A stretch of DNA of 64,000 nt, from positions 1,550,001 to 1,614,000 of the forward strand of contig NZ_CP117709.1 in the NCBI RefSeq assembly GCF_028622875.1. The letters are read 5' to 3'. Origin of the DNA: Streptomyces sp. MMBL 11-1 (GTDB lineage Bacteria; Actinomycetota; Actinomycetes; Streptomycetales; Streptomycetaceae). Shown piece by piece: positions 49,531 through 62,495 of the stretch; the stretch's first letter is position 1; each line of letters begins with the position of its first letter. Made by a program: the position numbers and the translations under genes. The notes below the pieces were generated by a model. The model was not told the DNA's origin. It ran no database searches and was given only the letters and a program-made list of their open reading frames with translations.

Positions 49531-52242
49531 TCAGTGCGCGGCCGACTCCCAGTCCCCGCCGACGCCGACCGAGACGTCGAGCGGGGCACGCAGCTCGACC
49601 GCGTGGGCCATCTCGTGGCGCAGGATCTCCTCGACCCGCTTCCGCTCGCCCTTCGCGATCTCCAGGACGATTTCGTCATGGACCTGGAGCAGCATCCGCG
49701 AGGTCAGCTCCGCCTCGGTCAGCGCCCGGTCCACCCGCAACATCGCCACCTTCACGATGTCCGCGGCGGTGCCCTGGATCGGGGCGTTGAGCGCCATCCG
49801 CTCCGCGGCCTCACGGCGCTGGCGGTTGTCGCTGTTCAGGTCGGGGAGATAGCGGCGCCTGCCGAGAATCGTCTCCGTGTACCCGGTGGCCCTGGCCTCC
49901 TCGACGACCCGGTGGAGATAGTCCCGTACCCCGCCGAACCGCTCGAAGTAGGTGTCCATCAGCACCCGGGCCTCGGCGGGATCGATGTTCAGCTGCTGGG
50001 AGAGGCCGAACGCGGAGAGGCCGTAGGCCAGTCCGTAGGACATGGCCTTGATCTTGCGGCGCATCTCCGCGTCGACCGCGTCCTTCTCGACGCCGAAGAC
50101 CTGCGAGGCGACCGTGGTGTGCAGGTCCTCGCCGGAGGTGAACGCCTCGATCAGACCGGCGTCCTCGGAGAGGTGCGCCATCACCCGCAGCTCGATCTGG
50201 CTGTAGTCCGCCGTCATCAGCGTCTCGAAGCCCTCACCGACGACGAAGCCCCGGCGGATCGCCCGGCCCTCGTCCGTACGGACGGGGATGTTCTGCAGGT
50301 TGGGGTCGGTGGAGGAGAGCCGGCCGGTCGCCGCCACCGTCTGATTGAACGTGGTGTGGATCCGGCCGTCCGCAGCGATCGTCTTGACCAGGCCCTCGAC
50401 GGTGACCCGCAGCTTGGCCTGCTCGCGGTGGCGCAGCATCAGCACCGGCAGCTCGTGCTCGGTCTGCGCCGCCAGCCAGGCCAGCGCGTCCGCGTCCGTG
50501 GTGTATCCCGTCTTGGTCTTCTTCGTCTTCGGCAGGCCCAGCTCGCCGAAGAGGATCTCCTGGAGCTGCTTGGGCGATCCGAGGTTGAACTCACGGCCCA
50601 CCGCCGCGTGCGCCTCCTTCACCGCCTGCTGCACGGTCCCCGCGAACTGCTGCTCCATCCCCTCCAGGTGGGCCCGGTCCGCGGCGATCCCGTGCCGCTC
50701 CAGACGGGCCAGGAGGATCGACGTCGGCAGCTCCATGTCGTGCAGCAGCTCCGCCGCGCCCACCTCCTTCAGGCGGGTGGTGAACGCGTCGCCCAGGTCG
50801 AGCACGGCCCGGGCCTGCGCCATCAGCGCGTCCGCCTCGGCCCGGTCGTCCGCGCCGAAGGCCAGCTGCCCGTCGGAGGCGGCGGCCGGGGCCAGCTCCC
50901 GGCCCAGATACTCCACGGCCAGCGCGTCCAGGGCGAAGGAGCGACGGCCCGGCTTCACCAGATACGCGGCGAGAGCGGTGTCCATCGTGACGCCTTCGAG
51001 CCGCCAGCCGTGCTCGGGGAAGACCCGCATCACGTTCTTCGCGTTGTGCAGGACCTTCGGCCGGGCCGGGTCCGAGACCCAGGCGGCGAACGCCCGCTCG
51101 TCGGCCTCCTCCAGCTGCGCCGGGTCCAGCCAGGCGGCGGCCCCGTCGGCGGCGGCGAGCGCGATCTCGGTGACCGTGCCGGCGCCCAGCGACCAGGTGT
51201 CCACCGTCATGACGCCGAGCGGCCGCGCGCCGTGCGCCTCCAGCCACGGGGCGACCTCGCCGGAGCCCAGCACGGCCCCGTCCAGCTCGATCCCGGCGGC
51301 GGGCGCGGGCGGCTCGGCCTCCGCCGCCCCGGGATCGACGGCGAGGAGGCGCTCGCGCAGGCTCGGGTTGCGGATCTCCAGTATGTCCAGGACACCGGTG
51401 ACCGCCGTGCGGTCGTACGGAGCGCGCTCCAGGTCGGCCGGGGCCTTCGGCAGCTCCACGTCACGGACCATCTCGGTCAGCACCCGGTTCATCTTCACCG
51501 CGTCCAGGTGGTCGCGGAAATTCTGCCCGGCCTTGCCCTTGACCTCCTCGGCCCGCTCCACCAGCTCGGCGAAGGAACCGAACTGGTTGATCCACTTCGC
51601 GGCCGTCTTCTCCCCCACCCCGGGGATACCGGGGAGGTTGTCCGACGGGTCGCCGCGCAGGGCGGCGAAGTCCGGATACTGCTGAGGGGTGAGCCCGTAC
51701 TTCTCGACGACCTTCTCCGGCGTGAACCGGGTCAGCTCGGAGACCCCCTTGGTGGGGTACAGCACGGTCACGTTCTCCGTGATCAGCTGGAAGGAGTCCC
51801 GGTCCCCGGTGACGATCAGCACCTCGAACCCGGCCGCCTCGGCCTGCGTCGCCAGCGTCGCGATGACGTCGTCCGCCTCGAAGCCGTCCACCGCGAACCG
51901 GTCCGCGCGCATCGCGTCCAGCAGCTCGCCGATCAGCTCGACCTGCCCCTTGAACTCGTCGGGGGTCTTGGAGCGGTTCGCCTTGTACTCCGGGAACTCC
52001 CGCGCACGCCACGTCTTGCGCGACACGTCGAACGCCACCGCGAAGTGCGTGGGCACCTCATCACGCAGCGTGTTCGCCAGCATCGACATGAAGCCGTACA
52101 CGGCATTCGTCGGCTGCCCCACCGCCGTCGTGAAATTCTCCGCGGGCAGGGCGAAGAACGCCCGGTACGCCAGGGAGTGCCCGTCCATGAGGAGCAGGCG
52201 CGGTCGGTTGTCTGCCGTCTTCTTCGATGCCGTCTCAGCCAC
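49531..52242 (-). CDS. polA: DNA polymerase I
   Basis: This repair and Okazaki-processing polymerase has 903 residues. The 5' nuclease domain comes first (LLMDGHSLAYRAFFAL, VDGFEADDVIATLA, VTGDRDSFQLI, with the helix-hairpin-helix GIPGVGEKTAAKW). The middle 3'-5' exonuclease region lacks the DTE-type metal motifs, so proofreading is probably absent, as in other actinomycetes. The polymerase domain has motif A TADYSQIELRVMAHLSED, motif B RRKIKAMSYGLAYGLS and motif C LLQVHDEIVLE. The GTG at 52242 gives the family N-terminus; longer open sequence upstream overlaps the divergent gene's promoter. Confidence 0.97.
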   Translation of the reverse strand: MAETASKKTADNRPRLLLMDGHSLAYRAFFALPAENFTTAVGQPTNAVYGFMSMLANTLRDEVPTHFAVAFDVSRKTWRAREFPEYKANRSKTPDEFKGQVELIGELLDAMRADRFAVDGFEADDVIATLATQAEAAGFEVLIVTGDRDSFQLITENVTVLYPTKGVSELTRFTPEKVVEKYGLTPQQYPDFAALRGDPSDNLPGIPGVGEKTAAKWINQFGSFAELVERAEEVKGKAGQNFRDHLDAVKMNRVLTEMVRDVELPKAPADLERAPYDRTAVTGVLDILEIRNPSLRERLLAVDPGAAEAEPPAPAAGIELDGAVLGSGEVAPWLEAHGARPLGVMTVDTWSLGAGTVTEIALAAADGAAAWLDPAQLEEADERAFAAWVSDPARPKVLHNAKNVMRVFPEHGWRLEGVTMDTALAAYLVKPGRRSFALDALAVEYLGRELAPAAASDGQLAFGADDRAEADALMAQARAVLDLGDAFTTRLKEVGAAELLHDMELPTSILLARLERHGIAADRAHLEGMEQQFAGTVQQAVKEAHAAVGREFNLGSPKQLQEILFGELGLPKTKKTKTGYTTDADALAWLAAQTEHELPVLMLRHREQAKLRVTVEGLVKTIAADGRIHTTFNQTVAATGRLSSTDPNLQNIPVRTDEGRAIRRGFVVGEGFETLMTADYSQIELRVMAHLSEDAGLIEAFTSGEDLHTTVASQVFGVEKDAVDAEMRRKIKAMSYGLAYGLSAFGLSQQLNIDPAEARVLMDTYFERFGGVRDYLHRVVEEARATGYTETILGRRRYLPDLNSDNRQRREAAERMALNAPIQGTAADIVKVAMLRVDRALTEAELTSRMLLQVHDEIVLEIAKGERKRVEEILRHEMAHAVELRAPLDVSVGVGGDWESAAH

Positions 52243-52362
52243 GCCCCCGATCCTGCCACGGCCCACTGACAATCCGGACCGGCGCGACACCCGGAGGTCC
52301 GTGGCAGGATCGACGGTGAGGACGCAGACACGCGGAAGAAGCGCTCGAAGGGGAGCAGCATC

Positions 52363-54654
<2,292 letters not shown>

Positions 54655-54743
54655 AAACCGCCACCCCCTAAGCGTCCGCTCAGCCGTCTGATAAGAACGG
54701 TGCAGACAGCAACGAACCAGCGCACCGAAACGGAGCCGGACCC

Positions 54744-55214
54744 ATGGGCGAGCACACCACACCCCTCTTCCCGCAGGAAGTCATCGACGAATACGCGGCA
54801 CTCGGCGTCGACCTGCCCGCCCTCTTCTCCGCCGGCCACCTCGGCGAGCGCATGGGCGTGACCATCGTCGAGGCCTCCGCCGACCGCGTCGTCGGCACCA
54901 TGCCCGTCGAGGGCAACACCCAGCCCTACGGCCTCCTGCACGGCGGCGCCTCCGCCGTCCTCGCCGAAACCCTCGGATCCATCGGCTCCATGCTCCACGG
55001 CGGAGCCTCCAAAATCGCGGTCGGCGTCGACCTCAACTGCACCCACCACCGGGGCGCCCGCAGCGGCCTCGTGACCGGCGTCGCCACCCCCGTACACCAA
55101 GGCCGCTCCACCGCCACGTACGAGATCGTCATCACCGACGAACAGGACAAGCGGGTCTGCACCGCACGCCTCACCTGCCTCCTCCGCGACGCCCCCCGCC
55201 CCGGAGCGAACTGA
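54744..55214 (+). CDS. Hotdog-fold (PaaI-type) acyl-CoA thioesterase
   Basis: This 156-residue thioesterase has YGLLHGGASAVLAETLGSIG, where the Asp/Glu in the helix and HGG are characteristic, and NCTHHRGARSGLVTGVATPVHQGRSTATYEI. It would hydrolyse aryl- or acyl-CoA thioesters. It lies 90 bases downstream of the molybdoenzyme gene and ends before a strong terminator. Confidence 0.9.
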   Translation: MGEHTTPLFPQEVIDEYAALGVDLPALFSAGHLGERMGVTIVEASADRVVGTMPVEGNTQPYGLLHGGASAVLAETLGSIGSMLHGGASKIAVGVDLNCTHHRGARSGLVTGVATPVHQGRSTATYEIVITDEQDKRVCTARLTCLLRDAPRPGAN

Positions 55215-55869
55215 CCTCCACCGCGGACCGGCCCGCCACCTCCACCGCGGACCGACCCCTCCACGCACCGCCTCCCCCGCCCCGCGGCACAACCCCCTGC
55301 CCGGCCGGAACCGCACCTGCGCGTTCCGGCCGGGCAGTGTCATTTCCCCACCAAAAAACGACAGTTGGCCAACACACTCGGTCAACTTCCTTGACTCCAC
55401 CGCGCGTTCCATGAGCCACTCAGCAGCCACATCGGCCCCCACGACCCCCGGGACCCCACCGCCGATGTAACACTGCGTAACGTGCAGGCAATGCGGAATC
55501 CAGCCGCGCACCCCGGCCACAGACACCCCGGGAGCTTCGCCGCACCCACCGCGACCACCGAACCGCGTCAGCACCAAGATCACCCCAAGCCCCTTAGCAG
55601 AGCTGCGCGTTCTCACCATGTGGTCCCTTCGCAGTCCAGGCGAAACCGCCACATGTCCTCACAGGAACCTCAAGCCTTGCTCAAGGGCATAACAAGAGAG
55701 TCACATCCGCCGCCGACCAGTCCCGGTGGCCCCCGGCTGCGCTTAGAGTCACCGCCAGTCACCGCGCCGCCGGGCGCGTCTGCTGCACGGCCCTGTACCA
55801 ACCCAGTACGGCCCGGCGATCGTCACGGCACCTCAAGCAGAGGAGGCCGCGCCAGGGAAAGGACTTTTC
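55215..55869. other. Long intergenic region upstream of the liv operon
   Basis: No gene is supported in these 655 bases. The region holds a 24-base-period duplication of ACCTCCACCGCGGACCG (55214-55230 and 55238-55254). It also holds the thioesterase terminator and a TTGGCCAA palindrome near 55366. A further stretch of some 450 bases must contain the liv promoter and a long leader. Nitrogen- or amino-acid-responsive control is possible but no specific site is recognised. Confidence 0.6.
55297..55337 (+). terminator. Terminator after the thioesterase gene
   Basis: CTGCCCGGCCGGAAC (55297-55311) pairs perfectly with GTTCCGGCCGGGCAG (55323-55337), followed by TGTCATTTCC. Confidence 0.88.
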
Positions 55870-57099
55870 GTGCGACACCGTTCTTTGCTCATACTCACCG
55901 CAGTGCTCACCACCGGAGCACTCACCCTCACCGCCTGCGGTTCGCGCGACGACAGCAAGAACAGCGGCGGCGGCGACGGAGGCAACCAGACGGTCGTCAT
56001 CGGCCTCGACGCCCCGCTCACCGGCGACCTGTCCGCCCTCGGCCTCGGCATCAAGAACTCCGCCGACCTCGCCGTCAAGACGGCGAACAAGGAAAAGACC
56101 GTCCCCGGCATCACCTTCAAACTGGAAGCACTCGACGACCAGGCCCAGCCCTCCGTCGGCCAGCAGAACGCCGTCAAGCTCATCGGCACCAAAGAGGTCC
56201 TCGGCGTCGTCGGCCCGCTGAACTCCGGCGTCGCCCAGTCGATGCAGAAGCCCCTCAACGACGCCAAGCTGACCCAGGTCTCCCCCGCCAACACCGGCAC
56301 CGAGCTGACCCAGGGCAACAAGTGGAAGACCGGCGACAAGAAGCGCCCCTTCGCCTCCTACTTCCGCACCGCCACCACCGACCAGATCCAGGGCGCCTTC
56401 GCGGCCAAGTACCTCTTCGAAACCGCGAAGATCAAGGACGTCTACCTCATCGACGACCAGAAGCCCTACGGCGCCGGACTCGCCGCCTCCTTCAAGGCGA
56501 CGTTCACCGAACTCGGCGGCAAGATCGTCGGCACCGACCACGTCAACCCCGAGGACCGCGACTTCAACTCCGTCGCCACCAAGGTCAAGAGCTCCAAGGC
56601 CAAGGCCGTCTACTACGGCGGCGAGTACCCCGCCGGCGCCCCCCTGAGCCAGCAGATCAAGGACAGCGTCCAGATCCCCTTCATGGGCGGCGACGGCATG
56701 TACAGCGCCGACTTCATCAAGCTCAACAAGAAGGCCGAAGGCGACATCGCCACCTCCGTCGGCAAGCCCGTCGAGGAGCTGGAGTCCGCCAAGAAGTTCA
56801 TCGCGGACTACAAGACGGCCGGCTACAAGGACGCCTACGAGGCCTACGGCGGCGGCACCTACGACGCCACCTGGTCCATCATCGAAGCCGTCAAGATCGT
56901 CGCCGCCGAGAACGACGGCAAGATCCCCGCCGAGGACGGCCGCGCCAAGGTCCTCGAAGCCATGGCCAAGGTCAAGTTCGAGGGCGTCACCGGCCCCGTC
57001 TCCTTCGACGAATACGGCGACACCACCAACACCCTGATGACCGCCTACCAGGTCACCGGCGGCAAGTGGGTCTCCAAGGTCAGCAGCACCGTCGAGTAA
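55870..57099 (+). CDS. Branched-chain amino acid ABC transporter, substrate-binding lipoprotein
   Basis: This 409-residue LivJ/LivK-type binding protein has signal peptide and lipobox LTLTAC (lipidated Cys about 25). A Ser/Gly/Asn-rich linker leads to the periplasmic-binding type I fold: TVVIGLDAPLTGDLSALGL, VLGVVGPLNSGVAQSM, and DVYLIDDQKPYGAGLAASFK. The GTG start gives a proper signal peptide. It is the first gene of a five-gene operon. A large hairpin after its stop likely keeps its level above that of the membrane components. Confidence 0.93.
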   Translation: MRHRSLLILTAVLTTGALTLTACGSRDDSKNSGGGDGGNQTVVIGLDAPLTGDLSALGLGIKNSADLAVKTANKEKTVPGITFKLEALDDQAQPSVGQQNAVKLIGTKEVLGVVGPLNSGVAQSMQKPLNDAKLTQVSPANTGTELTQGNKWKTGDKKRPFASYFRTATTDQIQGAFAAKYLFETAKIKDVYLIDDQKPYGAGLAASFKATFTELGGKIVGTDHVNPEDRDFNSVATKVKSSKAKAVYYGGEYPAGAPLSQQIKDSVQIPFMGGDGMYSADFIKLNKKAEGDIATSVGKPVEELESAKKFIADYKTAGYKDAYEAYGGGTYDATWSIIEAVKIVAAENDGKIPAEDGRAKVLEAMAKVKFEGVTGPVSFDEYGDTTNTLMTAYQVTGGKWVSKVSSTVE

Positions 57100-57144
57100 C
57101 CACCGGCCGGGCACGGCCCCGCCACCACCACACAAAGCAACCAG

Positions 57145-57179
57145 ACCGCGCGGGAGCGCTACGAGCCCTCCCGCGCGGT
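57145..57179 (+). terminator. Intercistronic stem-loop after the binding-protein gene
   Basis: ACCGCGCGGGAG (57145-57156) pairs with CTCCCGCGCGGT (57168-57179) around an 11-base loop. It sits between binding protein and permease with no new promoter evident, so it probably acts as a partial terminator or 3' stabiliser. Confidence 0.75.
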
Positions 57180-57212
57180 GCCATATCCGAACCACTCCAC
57201 GGAGGCCCTGCG

Positions 57213-58142
57213 GTGAACGAACTGCCGCAACAGCTGGCCAATGGACTCATCCTCGGCGCGATGTACGGTCTCATCGCGATCGGTTACACGATGGTCTACG
57301 GAATCATCCAGCTCATCAACTTCGCGCACGGCGAGATCTTCATGATCGGGGGCTTCGGAGCCCTCACGGTCTACCTCGGGCTTCCGTCCGGATTCTCCCT
57401 CATAGCCGCGATACCCCTCATGATCGTCGGCGGCGTCATAGCCGCCGTCGCCATCAGCATGGCCGCCGAGCGCTTCGCCTACCGCCCCCTGCGCGGCGGA
57501 CCACGCCTGGCACCACTCATCACCGCCATCGGGCTCTCCCTCGCCCTCCAGCAAGCGGTATGGATGTGGTACCCCGACGCCACCAAGGACCGCTCCTTCC
57601 CCCAGTTCGAAGGCGAAGCCTTCGACATCCTCGGCGCCACCATCCAGCGCGGCGACATCTTCGTCCTCGTCGTCGCCCCCCTCTGCATGCTCGCCCTCGG
57701 CCTCTTCGTCTCCAAGACCCGCGCCGGCCGCGGCATGCAGGCCACCTCCCAGGACCCCGACACCGCCAAGCTCATGGGCATCAACACCGACCGCATCATC
57801 GTCATGGCCTTCGCCATCGGTGCCGCGTTCGCCGCCGTCGCCGCCGTCGCCTACGGGCTCAAGAACGGCCAGATCGGCTTCCGCATGGGCTTCATCATGG
57901 GCCTCAAAGCCTTCACCGCAGCCGTCCTCGGCGGCATCGGCAACATCTACGGCGCCATGCTCGGCGGCATCGTCCTCGGCGTCGCCGAAGCCCTCGCCAC
58001 CGGCTACATGAGCGAAGTCCCCGGCATGGAACTCTTCGGCGGCGGCGCCTGGAAGGACGTATGGGCCTTCGCGCTCCTCATCATCGTCCTCCTCGTACGC
58101 CCCCAGGGCCTGCTCGGCGAGCGCGTCTCGGATCGGGCGTGA
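57213..58142 (+). CDS. livH: Branched-chain amino acid ABC permease LivH
   Basis: This 309-residue permease has about eight membrane helices and the LivH signatures NGLILGAMYGLIAIGYTMVYG, INFAHGEIFMIG and GGIGNIYGAMLGGIVLGVAE. The GTG at 57213 follows GGAGG at seven bases. It forms the membrane channel with LivM, whose ATG overlaps the livH stop (TGATG). Confidence 0.95.
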   Translation: MNELPQQLANGLILGAMYGLIAIGYTMVYGIIQLINFAHGEIFMIGGFGALTVYLGLPSGFSLIAAIPLMIVGGVIAAVAISMAAERFAYRPLRGGPRLAPLITAIGLSLALQQAVWMWYPDATKDRSFPQFEGEAFDILGATIQRGDIFVLVVAPLCMLALGLFVSKTRAGRGMQATSQDPDTAKLMGINTDRIIVMAFAIGAAFAAVAAVAYGLKNGQIGFRMGFIMGLKAFTAAVLGGIGNIYGAMLGGIVLGVAEALATGYMSEVPGMELFGGGAWKDVWAFALLIIVLLVRPQGLLGERVSDRA

Positions 58143-59938
58143 TGACCATGACTACCACCACCACACCCACCACCAGCGCTCTCATCCCGCTCCCCGCGAG
58201 CACGGCCCGCCACCTCACCACCGCCGGCGCGGCCATCGCCCTCATCGGCACCTTCCTCGCCTGGACCTGGACCGCCGAATTCCCCGGCGACCTCACCGTC
58301 ACCGGCTACCCCGGCGGCCTCCAGGTCCTCACCCTCGTCGGCACCGTCCTCACCCTCCTGTTCGCCCTCTCCGGCTACGGAATCAAGGGACTCGGCTGGC
58401 TCACCCCCGGCGGCACCAACAGCCCCGTCCGACTCGCCGCCCTCGGCGTCCTCGGCACCACCGCCTTCACCATCGGCGCCATCGCCGCCAAACTCGGCGG
58501 CATCGTCAACCTCGAACCCGGAGCCTGGGTCGCGCTCGTCGGCGCCATCATCGCCACCGTCGCCTCCCTCGGCCTCCCCAGCGACCAGGAACTCGACGAC
58601 ACCACCCACCCCACCCCGCTCAACCGCCTGGTCAACAGCCTCCGAGCCCCCGCGCCCGGACGCGCCAAGGAACTCCCCAACTGGGCCGAGATCCTCATCA
58701 TCGCCGGAGCCTTCGGCGTCGCCCTCCACGTCTTCACGTACGGCATCGACACCGAATACGCCGAACTCTTCATCGGCTACATCATCAGCGTCGCGTTCGG
58801 CTTCACCGCCCTCACCCGAGCCGGCCTCATCGCCCGCATCACCCGGCTGACCACCAAGCACCGCAACGTCACCATGGCCGCCGCACTCATCGCGGCCTTC
58901 TGCTTCCCCTTCACCCAGCAGAACGAGCAATACGCACTCATCGGCGCGAACATCCTCATCTTCGCGACCGTCGCACTCGGCCTCAACGTCGTCGTCGGCC
59001 TCGCCGGCCTCCTCGACCTCGGATACGTCGCCTTCCTCGGCGTCGGCGCCTACGCCGCCGCCCTGGTCTCCGGCTCCCCGCTCTCCCCCGTCGGCGTCCA
59101 GTTCCCCTTCTGGGCCGCCGTCCTCACCGGCGCCGCGGCCTCACTGGTCTTCGGCGTCGTCATCGGCGCCCCGACCCTCCGACTGCGCGGCGACTACCTC
59201 GCCATCGTCACCCTCGGATTCGGCGAGATCTTCCGCCTCACCGTCAACGCCCTCAACGGCGTCAGCGGCCCCGACCTCACCAACGGCTCCCAGGGCATCC
59301 CCAGCATCCCCGACCTCAACCTCTTCGGCTTCGACTTCGGCGTCAGCCACGACATCGCCGGATTCACCCTCGGCAGGTCGGCCAACTACTACCTGCTAAT
59401 GCTCGTCTTCACCGCCGTCGTCGTCCTGGTCTTCCGACGCTCCGGAGAATCCCGCATCGGCCGCGCCTGGGTCGCCATCCGCGAGGACGAAACCGCAGCC
59501 ACCGCCATGGGCATCAACGCCTTCCGGCTCAAGCTGCTCGCCTTCGCCCTCGGCGCCACCCTCGCCGGACTCGCCGGTACCGTCCAGGCCCACGTCTCCT
59601 ACACCGTGACGCCCGAGCAGTACCAGTTCGCCGGCTCCGTGCCCCCGAACTCCGCCTTCCTCCTCGCCGCCGTCATCCTCGGCGGCATGGGAACCCTCAG
59701 TGGACCCCTCGTCGGCGCCGCACTGCTCTACCTCATCCCGGCCAAGCTGCAGTTCATGCAGGACTACCAGCTCTTCCTCTTCGGCATCGCACTCATCCTC
59801 CTGATGCGCTTCCGCCCCGAAGGGCTCGTCGCCGACCGCAGGAAGCAACTCGAATTCCACGAGACCGGCCAACTCGACGTCCCACCGGACACCCCACTCA
59901 CCGACCAGGCCGCCGGCACCACGAAGGCGGGGGCGTGA
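58142..59938 (+). CDS. livM: Branched-chain amino acid ABC permease LivM, extended
   Basis: About 598 residues, considerably longer than enteric LivM. The C-terminal 330 residues carry the conserved permease (LNVVVGLAGLLDLGYVAFLGVGAYAAAL-type sequence, LRLRGDYLAIVTLGFGEIFR, SRIGRAWVAIREDETAA). The N-terminal 250 residues add several extra membrane helices and a cytoplasmic linker. The extension recurs in Streptomyces as I recall it, so it is not a fusion artefact. The ATG overlaps the livH stop; a GTG three bases upstream is an alternative. Confidence 0.93.
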   Translation: MTMTTTTTPTTSALIPLPASTARHLTTAGAAIALIGTFLAWTWTAEFPGDLTVTGYPGGLQVLTLVGTVLTLLFALSGYGIKGLGWLTPGGTNSPVRLAALGVLGTTAFTIGAIAAKLGGIVNLEPGAWVALVGAIIATVASLGLPSDQELDDTTHPTPLNRLVNSLRAPAPGRAKELPNWAEILIIAGAFGVALHVFTYGIDTEYAELFIGYIISVAFGFTALTRAGLIARITRLTTKHRNVTMAAALIAAFCFPFTQQNEQYALIGANILIFATVALGLNVVVGLAGLLDLGYVAFLGVGAYAAALVSGSPLSPVGVQFPFWAAVLTGAAASLVFGVVIGAPTLRLRGDYLAIVTLGFGEIFRLTVNALNGVSGPDLTNGSQGIPSIPDLNLFGFDFGVSHDIAGFTLGRSANYYLLMLVFTAVVVLVFRRSGESRIGRAWVAIREDETAATAMGINAFRLKLLAFALGATLAGLAGTVQAHVSYTVTPEQYQFAGSVPPNSAFLLAAVILGGMGTLSGPLVGAALLYLIPAKLQFMQDYQLFLFGIALILLMRFRPEGLVADRRKQLEFHETGQLDVPPDTPLTDQAAGTTKAGA

Positions 59939-59942
59939 TCAC

Positions 59943-60865
<923 letters not shown>

Positions 60866-60869
<4 letters not shown>

Positions 60870-61582
60870 CCGCACTGCTAGAGGTCGAAGACCTCCGGGT
60901 CGCCTACGGCAAGATCGAAGCGGTCAAGGGCATCTCCTTCACCGTCGAAGCCGGCCAGGTCGTCACCCTCATCGGCACCAACGGCGCGGGCAAGACCACC
61001 ACCCTGCGCACCCTCTCCGGACTGCTCAAGCCACTCGGCGGCCGCATCCTCTTCGAGGGCAAGCCACTGGCCAACATCCCCGCCCACAAGATCGTCTCCC
61101 TGGGCATCGCCCACTCCCCCGAGGGACGCCACATCTTCCCCCGGCTGACGATCACCGAGAACCTCCTCCTCGGCGCCTACCTCCGCAACGACAAGGCAGG
61201 CATCGAGAAGGACGTCCAGCGCGCCTACGACCTCTTCCCCATCCTCGGGGAACGCCGGAAGCAGGCAGCGGGCACCCTCTCGGGCGGCGAGCAGCAGATG
61301 CTCGCCATGGGCCGCGCCATGATGTCCCAGCCCAAACTGCTCATGCTCGACGAGCCCTCCATGGGACTCTCCCCGATCATGATGCAGAAGATCATGGAGA
61401 CCATCGTCGAACTCAAGGCCTCGGGCACCACGATCCTGCTCGTCGAGCAGAACGCCCAGGCCGCCCTGTCCCTCGCGGACCAGGGTCACGTCATGGAGGT
61501 CGGCAAGATCGTCCTCTCCGGCGCGGGCTCGGACCTGCTCCACGACGAGTCGGTCCGCAAGGCCTACCTCGGCGAGGACTGA
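60866..61582 (+). CDS. livF: Branched-chain amino acid ABC ATPase LivF
   Basis: This 238-residue ATPase has Walker A GTNGAGKTT (residues 37-45), signature LSGGEQQMLAMGRAMM, Walker B LLMLDEPSMGLSP and the LivF-typical HSPEGRHIFPRLTITENL. It dimerises with LivG to power uptake. It is the last gene of the operon, followed by a very strong terminator. Confidence 0.96.
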
Positions 61583-61599
61583 CACCCCGCCGCCCCGCC

Positions 61600-61652
61600 G
61601 TACGCGAGAGGCCCGCACCCCGGTTCACCCCGGGTGCGGGCCTCTCGCGTAC
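61600..61652. terminator. 21-bp bidirectional terminator after the liv operon
   Basis: Bases 61600-61620 pair perfectly with 61632-61652 (inner arms GAGAGGCCCGCACCC and complement). It separates livF from the convergent response regulator. Confidence 0.92.
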
Positions 61653-61666
61653 GTACGTGTACGCGG

Positions 61667-62323
61667 CTACTCGGCCGACTTCTTCTTCTCCTCGGCGTCC
61701 TCGATCAGCGCCTCCGCCAGCTGCTGCATCGACATCCGGCGGTCCATCGACGTCTTCTGGATCCACCGGAACGCGGCCGGCTCGGAGAGCCCGTAATCCG
61801 TCTGGAGGATGCTCTTCGCCCGGTCCACCAGCTTCCGGGTCTCCAGCCGCTGCGAAAGGTCCGCGATCTCGCTCTCCAGTGCCTTCAGCTCCGCGAACCG
61901 GGAGACGGCCATCTCGATGGCCGGCACCACGTCGCTCTTGCTGAACGGCTTCACCAGATACGCCATGGCCCCGGCGTCCCGGGCCCGCTCGACGAGGTCG
62001 CGCTGCGAGAACGCGGTGAGCATCAGGACCGGGGCGATGGACTCCTCGGCGATCTTCTCGGCGGCGGAGATCCCGTCGAGGACCGGCATCTTCACGTCCA
62101 GGATGACGAGGTCCGGCTTGTGCTCCCGGGCCAGCTCCACGGCCTGCTGCCCGTCGCCCGCCTCACCGACGACGGAGTAACCCTCCTCCTCCAGCATCTC
62201 CTTGAGGTCGAGGCGGATGAGGGCCTCGTCCTCGGCGATGACGACGCGGGTCGTCAGCGGCGGGACGTGCGACTTGTCGTCGTCGACGGCGTCTACGGGC
62301 TGGGGCGACTCGGGGGTGGTCAC
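61667..62323 (-). CDS. ANTAR-domain response regulator (PdtaR-like)
   Basis: This 218-residue protein has a receiver domain with acidic pocket EDEA, phospho-acceptor Asp76 in VILDVKMPV, Thr103 and Lys125 (VKPFS). A coiled-coil and an ANTAR RNA-binding domain follow (LVDRAKSILQTDYGLSEPAA ... MSMQQLAEALI). ANTAR proteins bind paired hairpins in leaders to prevent transcription termination. The cognate histidine kinase is not in the window. It is a PdtaR ortholog by architecture. Confidence 0.95.
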   Translation of the reverse strand: MTTPESPQPVDAVDDDKSHVPPLTTRVVIAEDEALIRLDLKEMLEEEGYSVVGEAGDGQQAVELAREHKPDLVILDVKMPVLDGISAAEKIAEESIAPVLMLTAFSQRDLVERARDAGAMAYLVKPFSKSDVVPAIEMAVSRFAELKALESEIADLSQRLETRKLVDRAKSILQTDYGLSEPAAFRWIQKTSMDRRMSMQQLAEALIEDAEEKKKSAE

Positions 62324-62422
62324 GGGGCTCCTTGTTAGGACAGGGGTGCAGCTCCCAAGAGCCTACCTAGTTACGGTATGTTTGAGGCACGGAGGGTCCT
62401 CGGTATCCTTCGTTTCGAAGGG

Positions 62423-62495
62423 GCCCCGGTAGCCCAGCGGCAGAGGCGATGGATTCAAAACCCATACAGCGTCGGTTCGAATCCGACTCGGGGCA
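62423..62495 (+). tRNA. tRNA-Leu(CAA), short-variable-loop form
   Basis: The acceptor strands are GCCCCGG (62423-62429) and TCGGGGC (62488-62494). The D arm is TAGCCCAGCGGCAGAGGC, the anticodon loop TTCAAAA gives anticodon CAA, and the T arm is GTCGG-TTCGAAT-CCGAC. CCA is not encoded. The variable region is only about five bases (ACAGC), whereas bacterial tRNA-Leu is normally class II with a long variable arm. The last anticodon-stem pair is A-C. So the Leu identity rests on the anticodon only and the molecule is atypical. Confidence 0.85.
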
